A stretch of DNA of 64,000 bases from Pedococcus sp. 5OH_020. GTDB taxonomy: Bacteria > Actinomycetota > Actinomycetes > Actinomycetales > Dermatophilaceae. The first letter of the stretch is position 1; every line of letters begins with the position of its first letter. Location of the stretch: assembly GCF_027812955.1 (NCBI RefSeq), contig NZ_JAPYZV010000002.1, positions 62,001 through 126,000 of the forward strand, written 5' to 3'. This document shows positions 27,638-36,913 of this stretch, in pieces. The notes under the pieces are model-generated. The model did not search any database. It was given only the letters and a program-made list of their open reading frames with translations, and had not been told where the DNA came from. Both the position numbers and the translations under genes were made by a program.

Positions 27638-28455
27638 GCGAAGACGCCACCCACCTGCCGGAGCGTGGGAAGGTGTGGCACCGCTACGTCGCGATCGGCG
27701 ACTCGTTCACCGAGGGGATGTCGGACCCGGACCCCACTCGGGAGAACGCGTTCATCGGGTGGGCCGACCGCCTGGCGTCCCACCTGGCCGGGATCGCCCA
27801 CGCCGCCGGGAGCGAGTTCGCATACGCCAACCTCGCGGTGCGCGGACGCCTGTTGGCCGACGTCATCGGCCCGCAGCTCGACGCGGCGATCGAGCTCGGA
27901 CCGGACCTGGTGTCCATGGTCGGCGGCGGGAACGACATCCTGCGACCGAAGGCCGACCTGGACTCGATCGCCGGGCGCCTCGAGGCAGCGGTGGTGAGGC
28001 TGCGGGACTCGGGCGCCGACGTGCTGTTGGCGACGCCCACCGACCCAGCCGGCGCTCCGCTGCTGCGCCACCTGCGGGGAAGGCACGCCATCCACTCGGC
28101 CAACATCTTCAGCATCGCCCAGCAACACGGCTGCTACGTCGTCAACCAGTGGGGCATGCGGGCGCTGCGCGACTTCCGCCTGTGGTCCGAGGACCGGATC
28201 CACATGACCAGCGAGGGCCATCGCCGCGTCGCGCTGAACGCGCTCTCCGCGCTGGGCCACGACACCGACCGGGCGGACTGGAGCACTCCGCTGCCCCCCG
28301 CGCCGGTCCTCGGTCGGCGCGAGGCCACGGCAGCCAACGCCGCATGGGCCCGGACGCACTTGGCACCGTGGGTCCAGCGGCGGCTCAAGGGCAGGTCGTC
28401 GGGTGACACGGTGATCGCCAAGCGACCGTTGCTCACGCCCGTCGAGCCGAGCTGA
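27634..28455 (+). CDS. SGNH/GDSL-type hydrolase
   Basis: A 273-aa esterase/lipase-fold enzyme: block [15 protein letters not shown] with nucleophile Ser24, block III VGGGNDI with the oxyanion Asn, and block [15 protein letters not shown] with Asp and His of the triad. There is no signal peptide, so it is cytoplasmic. The ATG overlaps the ung stop codon by 4 bp. Homologues are esterases of unknown substrate. Confidence 0.9.
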   Translation: MSEDATHLPERGKVWHRYVAIGDSFTEGMSDPDPTRENAFIGWADRLASHLAGIAHAAGSEFAYANLAVRGRLLADVIGPQLDAAIELGPDLVSMVGGGNDILRPKADLDSIAGRLEAAVVRLRDSGADVLLATPTDPAGAPLLRHLRGRHAIHSANIFSIAQQHGCYVVNQWGMRALRDFRLWSEDRIHMTSEGHRRVALNALSALGHDTDRADWSTPLPPAPVLGRREATAANAAWARTHLAPWVQRRLKGRSSGDTVIAKRPLLTPVEPS

Positions 28456-28505
28456 GCCTCGTAAGGGCGGGCGGCCCCGGAGCAGCACGGCACTGACCTG
28501 CACGA

Positions 28506-28536
28506 TTCAGATAGTAGGACGTCCTACTACTACGAT
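28506..28536 (+). promoter_or_regulatory. Leaderless promoter overlapped by an 18-bp perfect palindrome
   Basis: TTCAGA (28506-28511) and TACGAT (28531-28536) can serve as -35 and -10. The -10 ends six bases before the acyl-CoA dehydrogenase ATG, so the transcript should begin at the start codon. Between the two boxes lies TAGTAGGAC-GTCCTACTA (28512-28529), a perfect palindrome placed exactly where a TetR-type repressor would block polymerase. Confidence 0.65.
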
Positions 28537-28542
28537 CTCGGC

Positions 28543-29712
28543 ATGCCCGCGACCCGGCTCATGCCTTCCGACGAGGGCCACGACCTCATCGACCTGACCC
28601 GCGAGATCTGTGACAAGGAGCTCCGGCCCCGGGTCGACGACGCCGAACGCGCCGCCGCAACGACTCCGCGGTTGCCGCTCGAGGCCTTTCGCGTGCTGGG
28701 CCGAGCCGGGCTGCTCTCCCTGCCCTACCCCGAGGAGTACGGCGGCGGCGGCCAGCCGTACGAGGTCTACCTCCAGGTCGTCGAAGAGATCGCCTCGGCG
28801 TGGATGAGTGTCGCGGTCGGCGTGAGTGTCCACTCCATGACGTGCTACCCGCTGGCGCAGTTCGGCACTGCGACGCAACGCCAGGCGCTGCTTCCCGGCA
28901 TGCTGTCCGGTGACCAGCTGGGGGCGTACTGCCTCTCGGAGCGGGCCTCCGGCTCGGACGTCGCGTCGATGAGCACGCGTGCAACCCCCGACGACGCGGC
29001 GGAGCCCACGACATACCAGCTGAAGGGCACGAAGGCCTGGATCTCCCATGCCGGCCATGCGGACTTCTACACGACGTTCGCGAGGACGTCCGACGACGGC
29101 CAGCGAGGACTCTCCTGCTTCGTGGTGGCCGGTGACGCACGGGGGCTGGCCTTCGGCACGCCCGAGAAGAAGATGGGGCTGCACTGCGACACTGTGAGCG
29201 AGGTCCACTTCGACGGGGTCGAGGTCTCCGCGGACCGAATGGTCGGGCAGCCAGGACACGGCATGTCCGTGGCGCTGTCCGCGCTCGACTCGGGTCGACT
29301 CGGGATCGCGGCTGCCGCAACGGGTCTGGCTCAGGCGGCGCTCGACCAGGCCGTCTCCTACGCCAAGGAGAGGGAGCAGTTCGGGCGGCCCATCGGCGAG
29401 CATCAGGGCGTGGCCTTCCTGCTCGCGGACATGGAGGCCGCCGTGACGTCGGCCCGCGCGGCGTACCTGCATGCGGCGAGGCTCCGTGATGCCGGACGAA
29501 CCTTCACGAAGGAGGCGGCGGTGGCCAAGCTCGTGTGCACCGACAACGCCATGCGCGTCACCACTGACGCCGTGCAGGTGCTCGGTGGCGCCGGGTACAC
29601 CCAGGACTTTCCCCTGGAGCGCTACCTTCGGGAGGCCAAGGTGACCCAGATCTTCGAGGGGACCAACCAGATCCAGCGGCTGGTCATCAGCCGACAGCTG
29701 CTGAAAGGCTGA
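28543..29712 (+). CDS. Acyl-CoA dehydrogenase
   Basis: A 389-aa FAD flavoenzyme that introduces the alpha,beta double bond in acyl-CoA. Family landmarks are AYCLSERASGSDVASM, the FAD-binding KEREQFGRPIGEHQ, the C-terminal QVLGGAGYTQDFPLERYLRE, and the Glu of the FEGTNQIQR loop as likely catalytic base. The length is typical. An SDR that could oxidise the hydroxyacyl product follows after 3 bp, so the pair supports beta-oxidation of a fatty or branched acyl-CoA. Expression looks controlled by a palindromic operator immediately upstream; the regulator is not in the window. Confidence 0.94.
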   Translation: MPATRLMPSDEGHDLIDLTREICDKELRPRVDDAERAAATTPRLPLEAFRVLGRAGLLSLPYPEEYGGGGQPYEVYLQVVEEIASAWMSVAVGVSVHSMTCYPLAQFGTATQRQALLPGMLSGDQLGAYCLSERASGSDVASMSTRATPDDAAEPTTYQLKGTKAWISHAGHADFYTTFARTSDDGQRGLSCFVVAGDARGLAFGTPEKKMGLHCDTVSEVHFDGVEVSADRMVGQPGHGMSVALSALDSGRLGIAAAATGLAQAALDQAVSYAKEREQFGRPIGEHQGVAFLLADMEAAVTSARAAYLHAARLRDAGRTFTKEAAVAKLVCTDNAMRVTTDAVQVLGGAGYTQDFPLERYLREAKVTQIFEGTNQIQRLVISRQLLKG

Positions 29713-29715
29713 CTC

Positions 29716-30480
29716 ATGCAGATCGACGACACGACCGTTGCGCTCGTCACCGGTGGCGCCTCAGGGCTGGGCGGTGCGACCGTACGCCGGCTGCACGCCG
29801 GCGGCGCAGCCGTGGTGATCCTCGACCTGCCCTCCTCACCCGGTGCGGCACTCGCCGAGGAGCTCGGCGACCGTGCCAGGTTCGTTGCGGCCGACGTGCG
29901 GGACGAGGCGCAGGTCCAGGCGGCCGTCGGCACGGCGACCCAGCTCGGCAGGCTCCGCGTCGTCGTCAACTGCGCCGGCGTGGGAACGCCGGGCCGCGTC
30001 GTCGGCAAGCGAGGACCGTTGCCGCTGGAGGACTTCGCCACGGTGGTCAGCATCAACCTGGTCGGGACCTTCAACGTACTTCGACTCGCGGCGGCCGCCA
30101 TGCTGGACAACGAGCCTCTCGACGGCGACCGCGGAGTCATCGTCATGACGGCCTCGATCGCCGCGTACGACGGTCAGATCGGACAGGCGGCGTATGCCGC
30201 CAGCAAGGGCGGCGTCGTCGGCCTGACCCTGTCGGCAGCGAGGGACCTGGCCGACAAGGCGGTTCGGGTCATGACAGTCGCGCCCGGCACCTTCGAGACC
30301 CCGATGCTGTCGGGGCTGCCCGGCGACGTGAAGGCGGTGCTCGAGAAGCAGGTGCCCCATCCGTCGCGCTTGGGCCGTCCCGAGGAGTACGCCAACCTCG
30401 TCGCCCACATCGTCGACAACAGCATGCTCAACGGTGAGGTCATCCGGCTGGACGGCGCCCTGCGGATGCCACCCCGCTGA
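29716..30480 (+). CDS. SDR-family 3-hydroxyacyl-CoA dehydrogenase (type II-like)
   Basis: A 254-aa NAD-dependent short-chain dehydrogenase. Cofactor motif [15 protein letters not shown]-equivalent [11 protein letters not shown], catalytic Ser in [12 protein letters not shown] and the YxxxK in AAYAASKGG are all present. The sequence around [20 protein letters not shown] is typical of the HSD17B10-type 3-hydroxyacyl-CoA dehydrogenases. It is cotranscribed with the acyl-CoA dehydrogenase and probably catalyses a later step on the same substrate. Confidence 0.9.
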   Translation: MQIDDTTVALVTGGASGLGGATVRRLHAGGAAVVILDLPSSPGAALAEELGDRARFVAADVRDEAQVQAAVGTATQLGRLRVVVNCAGVGTPGRVVGKRGPLPLEDFATVVSINLVGTFNVLRLAAAAMLDNEPLDGDRGVIVMTASIAAYDGQIGQAAYAASKGGVVGLTLSAARDLADKAVRVMTVAPGTFETPMLSGLPGDVKAVLEKQVPHPSRLGRPEEYANLVAHIVDNSMLNGEVIRLDGALRMPPR

Positions 30481-30550
30481 GCTCCACGCGGTTCCGCTCC
30501 CCTGCTGGTCCGGCCGCGAGACCGCGGGGACTCGACGGCGAAGTAATGGG

Positions 30551-30575
30551 CCCGGCCAACTCATACTTGGCCGGG
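30551..30575 (+). terminator. Terminator after the acyl-CoA dehydrogenase/SDR operon
   Basis: CCCGGCCAA and TTGGCCGGG form a perfect 9-bp stem with a 7-base loop, 70 bp after the SDR stop. The rest of the 240-bp gap up to the minus-strand GNAT gene holds no other recognisable feature. Confidence 0.7.
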
Positions 30576-30719
30576 TCACTCCTTGTCTACCAGCGCAGTC
30601 CGGCCAGACCCGTGAGCGACACCCGTCCAGGTGATGTCAACCAGCCGAACACCGGCCCCTGGATATCCGCCAGGCGAGTACTGACCCCTCGAGTTGCCCA
30701 CCGGAATGCTCACCCGCAC

Positions 30720-31265
30720 CTACAAGGTCGTCGGCACCCAGTACCGGAGCTTGCCGCGGCGCTGGTCCTCGAACACCCCGCCGCATGCCTCGATCACCTT
30801 GCGGGAGGCGACGTTGTCAGTGTCACAGGTGATCAGTACGCGCTCGAGTCCATGGTCCCTCGCACACCGCGGAAGCATGGCTCGCAGCATGGCGGTGGCG
30901 TGGCCCTTGCGGCGATGGGCCGGGGCGACGTCGTACCCGATGTGACCACCCTCCTGGAGCAGCGAGTCGGTGAGACGGTGCCGCAGCTGGACCCGACCGA
31001 GGTACTCCCGGCCCTCCACCCACCACAGCGTGGTGGTCGGCACGAAGGTGGACGGACGCGGGGTCTCTTCGAGCCTCTGCGCCCGCACCGCATCGACGTA
31101 CGCCGCGAACACGTGCGGATCCTGCCACCGCGAGCCCCACTCGCGCAGGTCTCTGCCGATCATCGACAGGTCGGCGGGCCCCCCACGCCCTTCCGCGACG
31201 AAGCCGTCCATGGCGCGCAGGAAGGACGCATGGACGCGGACGTCCGGATCGGCCAGCGCGGGCAT
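30720..31265 (-). CDS. GNAT-family N-acetyltransferase
   Basis: A 181-aa protein. The acetyl-CoA loop is VAPAHRRKGHATAMLRAML and the C-terminal half (TCDTDNVASRKVIEACGGVF) is characteristic of GNAT enzymes that acetylate small molecules. The upstream region (LRHRLTDSLLQEGGHIGYDV) supplies the central beta sheet. It begins 19 bp after the gabT stop on the same strand with no clear ribosome site. Acceptor unknown. Confidence 0.87.
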   Translation of the reverse strand: MPALADPDVRVHASFLRAMDGFVAEGRGGPADLSMIGRDLREWGSRWQDPHVFAAYVDAVRAQRLEETPRPSTFVPTTTLWWVEGREYLGRVQLRHRLTDSLLQEGGHIGYDVAPAHRRKGHATAMLRAMLPRCARDHGLERVLITCDTDNVASRKVIEACGGVFEDQRRGKLRYWVPTTL

Positions 31266-31284
31266 GCGTCGGGGGGCGCGAGGG

Positions 31285-32616
31285 TCAGACGGACTTCGCG
31301 AACGCGTCCTCGAGGATGTCCAGCCCCTCGGACAGAAGGTCGTCGCCTGCGGACAGCGGCGGGAGGAAGCGGAACACGTTGCCGAAGGTGCCGCAGGTCA
31401 GTGTGACGAGACCCTGCGCGTGACAGGCCTTGTTCACCCGGGACGTGAGGTCGGCATCAGGCGTCTTCCGCTCGAGGTCACTGACGAGCTCCACGGCCAG
31501 CATGGCGCCGCGCCCGCGAAGGTCGCCGATGACGCCGAACTTGTCGGCCAGGGCCTCCAGCCTCGGGCGGAAGAGCGCCTCCACGGCACGTGCGCGACCG
31601 GCCAGGTCATCCGCCTTCATCGTCTCGATCGCGGCCAGAGCGGACGCGCAGGCGACCGGGTTGCCGCCGTAGGTCCCCCCGAGCCCACCGACGTGGATGG
31701 CGTCCATGACGTCCGCGCGACCCGTGAGCCCGGCGAGCGGCATGCCGCCGGCAATGCCCTTGGCCGTGGTGACGAGGTCCGGCACGACCCCCTCGTGGTC
31801 GCAGGCGAACCAGTCACCGGTGCGGCAGAACCCCGTCTGCACCTCGTCGGCGACGAAGAGGATGCCGTGGTCGCGGCACCAGTCGGCGACCTTGGTGAGG
31901 AAGCCCGGCGCGGGGACGATGAACCCGCCCTCCCCCTGGATCGGCTCGATGATCACCGCTGCGGTGTTGTCCTCGCCCACCTGCGCGTGCACGTCGGCGA
32001 CGAACGCGTCGAACGCCTCGTCGGCGCAGCGCTCCGGCCCCGTGGGCCAGCGGTATGGGTAGGCCATCTGCACCCGGTAGATCTCGCTCGCGAACGGTCC
32101 GAAGCGGTGCTTGTACGGCATGCTCTTCGCGGTCAGGCCCATGGTCAGGTTGGTGCGCCCGTGGTAGGCGTGGTCGAAGGCCACGACTGCCTGCCGACCG
32201 GTGAAGTGACGAGCCACCTTCACGGCGTTCTCGACCGCTTCGGAGCCGGAGTTGAACAGTGCCGAGCGCTTCTCGTGGTCGCCGGGCGTGACCTCGGCCA
32301 GCGCCTCCGCGACCTGGAGGTACTCCTCGTACGGCGTCACCATGAAGCACGTGTGCGTGAAGTCGTTGGCCTGCGCGGTGACGGCGTCGATGACCCGCTG
32401 GTTGCCGTTGCCGACCGTCGTCACGGCGATGCCCGAGCCGAAGTCGATGAGCTGGTTGCCGTCGACGTCCCGCAGGATGCCGCCCGCGGCCTGCTCGATG
32501 TAGACCGGAAGCCCCGTCCCCACTCCCGCGGACACAGCGGCGAGCTTGCGCTGCTGCAGGGCCTGGGACTTCGGGCCGGGGATGCTGGTGGTCAGGACGC
32601 GCTTCTGCTCGAGCAT
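31285..32616 (-). CDS. gabT: 4-aminobutyrate aminotransferase
   Basis: A 443-aa class-III PLP aminotransferase. Key features are ALFNSGSEAVENAVKVAR, the cofactor Asp in ILFVADEVQTGFCRTG, the PLP lysine in VTTAKGIAGGMPLAG, and TYGGNPVACASALAAIE. It converts 4-aminobutyrate and 2-oxoglutarate to succinic semialdehyde and glutamate. The sequence closely follows actinobacterial GabT, though related omega-amino acid specificity is possible. No succinate-semialdehyde dehydrogenase lies nearby. The ATG opens MLEQKRVLTTSIPG. Confidence 0.92.
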   Translation of the reverse strand: MLEQKRVLTTSIPGPKSQALQQRKLAAVSAGVGTGLPVYIEQAAGGILRDVDGNQLIDFGSGIAVTTVGNGNQRVIDAVTAQANDFTHTCFMVTPYEEYLQVAEALAEVTPGDHEKRSALFNSGSEAVENAVKVARHFTGRQAVVAFDHAYHGRTNLTMGLTAKSMPYKHRFGPFASEIYRVQMAYPYRWPTGPERCADEAFDAFVADVHAQVGEDNTAAVIIEPIQGEGGFIVPAPGFLTKVADWCRDHGILFVADEVQTGFCRTGDWFACDHEGVVPDLVTTAKGIAGGMPLAGLTGRADVMDAIHVGGLGGTYGGNPVACASALAAIETMKADDLAGRARAVEALFRPRLEALADKFGVIGDLRGRGAMLAVELVSDLERKTPDADLTSRVNKACHAQGLVTLTCGTFGNVFRFLPPLSAGDDLLSEGLDILEDAFAKSV

Positions 32617-32658
32617 GGTGTGAGCATACGGCCGGATGACGAGGCAGCACACGGTGCG

Positions 32659-32664
32659 TAGGTT
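32659..32664 (+). promoter_or_regulatory. -10 box of a leaderless promoter (LigD-type polymerase)
   Basis: TAGGTT matches TANNNT and ends seven bases before the ATG at 32672, with no ribosome site between. Transcription should start at or next to the start codon. Confidence 0.5.
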
Positions 32665-32671
32665 GGCCCTC

Positions 32672-33646
32672 ATGGCAGCCAAGGCGAGCTCACCGGCGGT
32701 AGAGGTGGAGGTGGGCGAGCGGGACGTCCGCATCTCCAACCCCGACCGGATCTACTTCCCGGCGCGGGGGGAGACGAAGCTCGACCTCGTCAACTACTAC
32801 CTCGCCGTGGGTGACGGGATCGTCAACGCCCTGCGCGAGCGCCCCTGCATGATGCATCGGTTTCCGGAGGGCGTGGGCGGGGAGAAGGTCCACCAGAAGC
32901 GGGTGCCCCACGGCGCGCCACCCTGGCTCGAGACGGTGCGGGTCAAGTTCCCCCGGTACAACCGGACGGCGGACGAGCTCTGCGTCACCGAGCTGGCGCA
33001 TGTCATCTGGGCGGTCCAGATGTCCACCGTGGAGTTCCACCCCTGGAACAGCCGGCGGGCCGACACGGAGAAGCCGGACGAGTGGCGGATCGACCTGGAC
33101 CCGGGACCGGAGTGCCCGTGGGGCCGGGTCCAGCGAGTTGCCCACGTGGCGCATGAGGTGCTCGACGAGCTCGGAGCCGAAGGTTGGCCCAAGACCAGTG
33201 GCGGCTCCGGCCTGCACATCTACGTGCGGATCGCGCCGGACTGGGGCTTCAGGGACGTACGCCGCGCGGCGCTCGCCTTCGCCCGAGAGGTGGAGCGCCG
33301 GGCCCCGCACGACGTCACGACGACGTGGTGGCGCAAGGACCGGGACCCCGCGGCGCTCTTCGTCGACTACAACCAGAACGCGCGCGACCACACGATAGCC
33401 AGCGCCTACTCCGTCCGCGGGAACCCCGAAGGGACGGTCTCGACGCCCATCGGCTGGCACGAGGTCGACGAGGTCACGCCCGGCGACTTCACCATCGCGA
33501 CCGTTCCGGCGAGATACGCCGACCTCGGCGACCTGCACGCAGGCATCGACGAGGCGGTGTACGCGATCGACCCCCTGCTCGAGTGGGCCGAGCGGGACGA
33601 ACGAGAGGGGGCCGAGCTCCCCCCGGATCCCTCCGAGGGCGAGTGA
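32672..33646 (+). CDS. Stand-alone LigD-type polymerase/primase domain protein
   Basis: A 324-aa archaeo-eukaryotic-primase-fold polymerase like the PolDom of bacterial NHEJ ligase D. The catalytic acidic pair is in WRIDLDPGPECPW, the nucleotide-binding motif is TSGGSGLHIYVRI, and the third Asp region is ALFVDYNQNARDHT. The N-terminal YFPARGETKLDLVNYY binds the 5'-phosphate in homologues. There is no fused ligase or nuclease domain and no ku gene in the window, so it is one of the separate PolDom proteins of actinobacteria, involved in gap filling or end joining. An in-frame GTG/ATG upstream is disfavoured by the leaderless promoter. Confidence 0.9.
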   Translation: MAAKASSPAVEVEVGERDVRISNPDRIYFPARGETKLDLVNYYLAVGDGIVNALRERPCMMHRFPEGVGGEKVHQKRVPHGAPPWLETVRVKFPRYNRTADELCVTELAHVIWAVQMSTVEFHPWNSRRADTEKPDEWRIDLDPGPECPWGRVQRVAHVAHEVLDELGAEGWPKTSGGSGLHIYVRIAPDWGFRDVRRAALAFAREVERRAPHDVTTTWWRKDRDPAALFVDYNQNARDHTIASAYSVRGNPEGTVSTPIGWHEVDEVTPGDFTIATVPARYADLGDLHAGIDEAVYAIDPLLEWAERDEREGAELPPDPSEGE

Positions 33647-33697
33647 CCGGCTCCCAGGCCCGCAGTTGAGCACCTTCCCGTTCCGCAAGTGCGGGCG

Positions 33698-33703
33698 TAT
33701 GCT
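33698..33703 (+). promoter_or_regulatory. -10 box of a leaderless promoter (molybdate operon)
   Basis: TATGCT ends seven bases before the GTG at 33711. A TTCCCG 17 bp upstream may be the -35. This start makes the whole HTH-TOBE-modABC operon begin with a leaderless gene. Confidence 0.5.
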
Positions 33704-33710
33704 TTCGCTT

Positions 33711-34115
33711 GTGCCGCAGTTACGGATTCGCGACGCCGGCACGTTCCTCGGGGTCAGCGACGACACGGTACGGCGGTGGGTCGAGAGCGGAGCCCTTCCC
33801 GCCTCGCAGGACGGTGGCGGTCGCAAGGTGGTCGACAGCTACCAGGTGGCTATGCTCGCCCGGGAGCAGGCCCGCACGGCGGTAGATCCCACCGGTGTCG
33901 GTCGCTCCGCCCGCAACCGGTTCGTCGGCCTCGTGACGGACATCAAGCGGGACACCGTCATGGCGCAGGTGGAGCTGCAGTGCGGGCCTTTCAGGGTCGT
34001 CTCGCTGATGAGCAGCGAGGCCGTCGGAGACCTCGGCCTGGAGCTGGGGTCGATAGCGGTGGCGGTGGTCAAGTCCACCACCGTCATTGTCGAGACCCCT
34101 GAGGGCGCCCTATGA
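33711..34115 (+). CDS. MerR-like HTH plus TOBE (molybdate-binding) protein
   Basis: A 134-aa protein. Residues 1-60 form an excisionase/MerR-type helix-turn-helix (LRIRDAGTFLGVSDDTVRRW then SYQVAMLARE), and residues about 65-134 form a single TOBE (Mop) domain (GLVTDIKRDTVMAQVELQ) that binds molybdate or tungstate. It probably acts as the molybdenum-responsive regulator of the operon, functionally like ModE but built differently. The stop overlaps modA (ATGA). I chose the GTG because of the leaderless -10 box; an ATG four codons upstream is possible. Confidence 0.85.
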   Translation: MPQLRIRDAGTFLGVSDDTVRRWVESGALPASQDGGGRKVVDSYQVAMLAREQARTAVDPTGVGRSARNRFVGLVTDIKRDTVMAQVELQCGPFRVVSLMSSEAVGDLGLELGSIAVAVVKSTTVIVETPEGAL

Positions 34116-35020
34116 GCGCGCTGCCTCGGCCCCGGTGGCGCGCGGGGCTGAGTCGCGCGGCGGGGGCGCGGTGCCTCACCGCCCTGACGGTCGTCCTGCT
34201 CGCCGTGGCGGGCTGCGGCAACGGAGCCCGTTCGGACGGCGGCAGTGGCGGGGCCTCCCCCGGCTCGCCGTCGGTCTCCCCCCGGTCTGGGTCCGTCACC
34301 GAGGGCGCCGGTGCCGGCGGTGGTCGAGCGCTGTCGGGCACCATCACGGTCTTCGCAGCCGCCTCGCTGAGGAAGACCTTCACGCAGATCGGGGCGGAGG
34401 TGGAGGACGCCCATCCGGGCACGACGGTGAGGTTCAGCTTCGCCGGCTCGTCCGACCTCGCCGCCCAGCTGCTGCAGGGGGCCCCCGCAGATGTCTTCGC
34501 GTCCGCAGACACCACGACCATGGCCAAGGCGACCGCCGGCGCCCTGACCCTGGGCGCACCCGTCGACTTCGCCACGAACACCCTGGAGATCGCAGTGCCT
34601 GCCGGCAACCCGGCAAAGGTGTCCTCGCTGGCGGACCTCGCCAAGCCAGGAGTCAAGGTGGTCCTCTGCGCGCCGGTCGTCCCGTGCGGGCAGGCCGCCG
34701 TGAAGGTGCAGACGAGCGCCGGCGTGACGATCAAGCCGGTCAGTGAGGAGCAGTCCGTGACCGACGTGCTCGGCAAGGTGTCGACCGGCGAGGCGGACGC
34801 CGGTCTCGTCTACGTCACCGACGTCAGGGGCGCTGGGGCGGCGGTGAGAGGCCTGCCGTTCCCGGAGTCGTCCTCGGCCGTCAACACGTACCCGATCGCG
34901 GCCCTGAAGGACACCCGGGACCCGGCCCTCGCCCAGGCCTTCGTCGCCGCCGTCAGCGGTGAGCCGGGACGGAGCATCCTGGCCGCTGCGGGTTTCGGAC
35001 CGCCGACGACGCAGCAGTGA
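34112..35020 (+). CDS. modA: Molybdate ABC transporter substrate-binding lipoprotein
   Basis: A 302-aa periplasmic-type binding protein. The signal peptide ends in a lipobox LAVAGC with Cys35, followed by a Gly/Ser-rich linker to about 70. The fold starts at [15 protein letters not shown], the ModA signature, and continues [20 protein letters not shown] and [13 protein letters not shown]. It captures molybdate or tungstate. It overlaps both neighbours by 4 bp, so the operon is translationally coupled. Confidence 0.94.
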   Translation: MSALPRPRWRAGLSRAAGARCLTALTVVLLAVAGCGNGARSDGGSGGASPGSPSVSPRSGSVTEGAGAGGGRALSGTITVFAAASLRKTFTQIGAEVEDAHPGTTVRFSFAGSSDLAAQLLQGAPADVFASADTTTMAKATAGALTLGAPVDFATNTLEIAVPAGNPAKVSSLADLAKPGVKVVLCAPVVPCGQAAVKVQTSAGVTIKPVSEEQSVTDVLGKVSTGEADAGLVYVTDVRGAGAAVRGLPFPESSSAVNTYPIAALKDTRDPALAQAFVAAVSGEPGRSILAAAGFGPPTTQQ

Positions 35021-35808
35021 CCGCACGACGACGACCCCTGGGGCTACCGGTATGGGTCTTCCTTCCCGCCCTCGTGGGCGGCGCGTTCGTCGTGCTGCCA
35101 CTCCTGTCGATGCTCACGCGCATCGAGTGGGGGCGCTTCGGGGCACTGGTCACGTCACCGTCCTCTGTCGCCGCTCTGGGCCTCAGCCTTCGCACGTCCC
35201 TGCTGAGTACCGCCCTGTGCGTGCTCTTCGGCGTGCCGATGGCCGTGGTGCTGGCGCGGGCGCAGTTCCGCGGCCAAGCGCTCGCTCGGGCGCTCGTGCT
35301 GCTTCCCCTCGTACTTCCCCCGGTCGTGGGCGGGATCGCGCTGCTGTACACCTTCGGCCGTCGCGGGCTGCTCGGCCACACCTTCGAGGTGCTGGGCGTG
35401 CACGTGGCGTTCACCACGACGGCCGTGGTGCTGGCGCAGACCTTCGTGGCACTGCCCTTCCTCGTGGTGAGCCTGGAGGGAGCGCTGCGTACGGGAGGCA
35501 CACGGTACGAGGACGTGGCCGCAACGCTCGGAGCCCGGCCCACCACGGTCTTCCTGCGGGTGACCCTCCCGCTGGTCCTGCCAGGGCTCGCGTCAGGTGC
35601 GGTGCTCGCCTTCGCCCGGTCCCTGGGGGAGTTCGGCGCCACCATCACCTTCGCGGGGAGCCTCCAGGGGGTCACACGAACGCTACCGCTGGAGATCTAC
35701 CTCCAACGCGAGACCGATCCCCAGGCGGCAGTGGCGCTATCCCTCGTCCTGGTCGTCGTTGCCACGGTCGTCGTCACCCTCACCAGACGCTCCCGGACGG
35801 TCCTGTGA
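35017..35808 (+). CDS. modB: Molybdate ABC transporter permease
   Basis: A 263-aa inner-membrane subunit with about six hydrophobic segments; the ATPase-docking EAA-type loop reads [18 protein letters not shown], and [13 protein letters not shown] is characteristic of ModB/CysT-type permeases. GTG start overlapping the modA stop by 4 bp. It forms the homodimeric channel for the ModA ligand. Confidence 0.93.
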   Translation: MTARRRPLGLPVWVFLPALVGGAFVVLPLLSMLTRIEWGRFGALVTSPSSVAALGLSLRTSLLSTALCVLFGVPMAVVLARAQFRGQALARALVLLPLVLPPVVGGIALLYTFGRRGLLGHTFEVLGVHVAFTTTAVVLAQTFVALPFLVVSLEGALRTGGTRYEDVAATLGARPTTVFLRVTLPLVLPGLASGAVLAFARSLGEFGATITFAGSLQGVTRTLPLEIYLQRETDPQAAVALSLVLVVVATVVVTLTRRSRTVL

Positions 35809-36857
35809 GCCTGCACGCCGCCATACGGCTCCCGGATCGAGACCTCGACCTGGTCCTCGACGTCGCCAGCGGCCGCACGCTGGCTGTCCTCGGACCGAAC
35901 GGGGCAGGCAAGTCCAGCAGCCTGTCGGCCGTCGCGGGACTTCTACGTCCGGAGTCCGGGGAGATCCGGCTCGATGACCGAGTGGTGTTCTCGGACAGCG
36001 GCTCCGGGCGCTCCCAGTGGGTACCTCCCCATGATCGGGGCGTCGCCCTGCTCGCCCAGGAGGCTCGCCTGTTCCCGCACCTCTCGGTCTGCGACAACGT
36101 CGCCTTCGGCCCGCGCAGCACCGGCATGCGGCGCGGGCAGTCCCGGGAGGCAGCCCGTCGGTGGCTCGCCGAGGTGGACGGGGTCGACCTCGGCCGTCGC
36201 AGGCCGTCCGCGCTCTCCGGAGGTCAGGCGCAACGGGTCGCCCTGGCGCGGGCCCTCGCGGCGCAGCCCCGGCTCCTCCTGCTCGACGAGCCGCTGTCCG
36301 CGCTGGACGTCGACGCCGCGCCCGCATTGCGCCAGCTGCTGCGCCGGGTGCTCCGGGACCGGACGACCGTCCTGGTGACGCACGACATCCTCGACGCGGT
36401 GCTGCTGGCCGACGACGTCGCGGTCGTGGAAGGGGGGCGGGTCATCGAACAAGGGCCGACGTCGCAGGTGTTGACGCGGCCCACCAGCGCCTTCGCGGCG
36501 CGGATCGCCGGGCTCAACCTCGTCCGCGGGGTCGCGCGGGGGACGAGCGTCGTCACCGTCACCGGGCTGCGGGTCGAGGGCCTCACCGACGAGCCACTCC
36601 AGGAGGGCCAGGAGGCCGTAGCCGTCTTCACGCCCAGCGCGGTGAGCGTCTTCCGGCGACCACCGGAAGGCAGCCCGCGCAACGTCATCGCTGCACAGGT
36701 CACCGAGCTGGAGCCGCATGGGCATCAGGTCAGGGTCCGCACGCCCCACCTCTCTGCAGATGTGACACCCGCGGCCGTGGCCGAGCTCGGCCTGGCCCCC
36801 GGCACACCCGTCGTCTTGTCGGTGAAGGCGAGCGAGGTGGCGGTCTACGGAGTCTGA
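35805..36857 (+). CDS. modC: Molybdate ABC transporter ATPase
   Basis: A 350-aa protein. Walker A is GPNGAGKS at 30-37, signature [17 protein letters not shown], Walker [14 protein letters not shown] and switch His in [12 protein letters not shown]-terminal TOBE region from about 290 ([20 protein letters not shown]) can bind molybdate and inhibit transport. The GTG overlaps the modB stop (GTGA). The long open frame upstream is a shadow of modB. Confidence 0.94.
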   Translation: MSLHAAIRLPDRDLDLVLDVASGRTLAVLGPNGAGKSSSLSAVAGLLRPESGEIRLDDRVVFSDSGSGRSQWVPPHDRGVALLAQEARLFPHLSVCDNVAFGPRSTGMRRGQSREAARRWLAEVDGVDLGRRRPSALSGGQAQRVALARALAAQPRLLLLDEPLSALDVDAAPALRQLLRRVLRDRTTVLVTHDILDAVLLADDVAVVEGGRVIEQGPTSQVLTRPTSAFAARIAGLNLVRGVARGTSVVTVTGLRVEGLTDEPLQEGQEAVAVFTPSAVSVFRRPPEGSPRNVIAAQVTELEPHGHQVRVRTPHLSADVTPAAVAELGLAPGTPVVLSVKASEVAVYGV

Positions 36858-36913
36858 GCAGTCGCGCGCACTGAGGTCTGCCTCATCGACGGTCGGTAGG
36901 GCATGATCCGGGC

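Noticed and set aside
34959..35804. Long 5' extension of the modC frame
   Set aside because: It runs antiparallel in frame to the well-supported modA/modB genes; the GTGA overlap fixes the true start.
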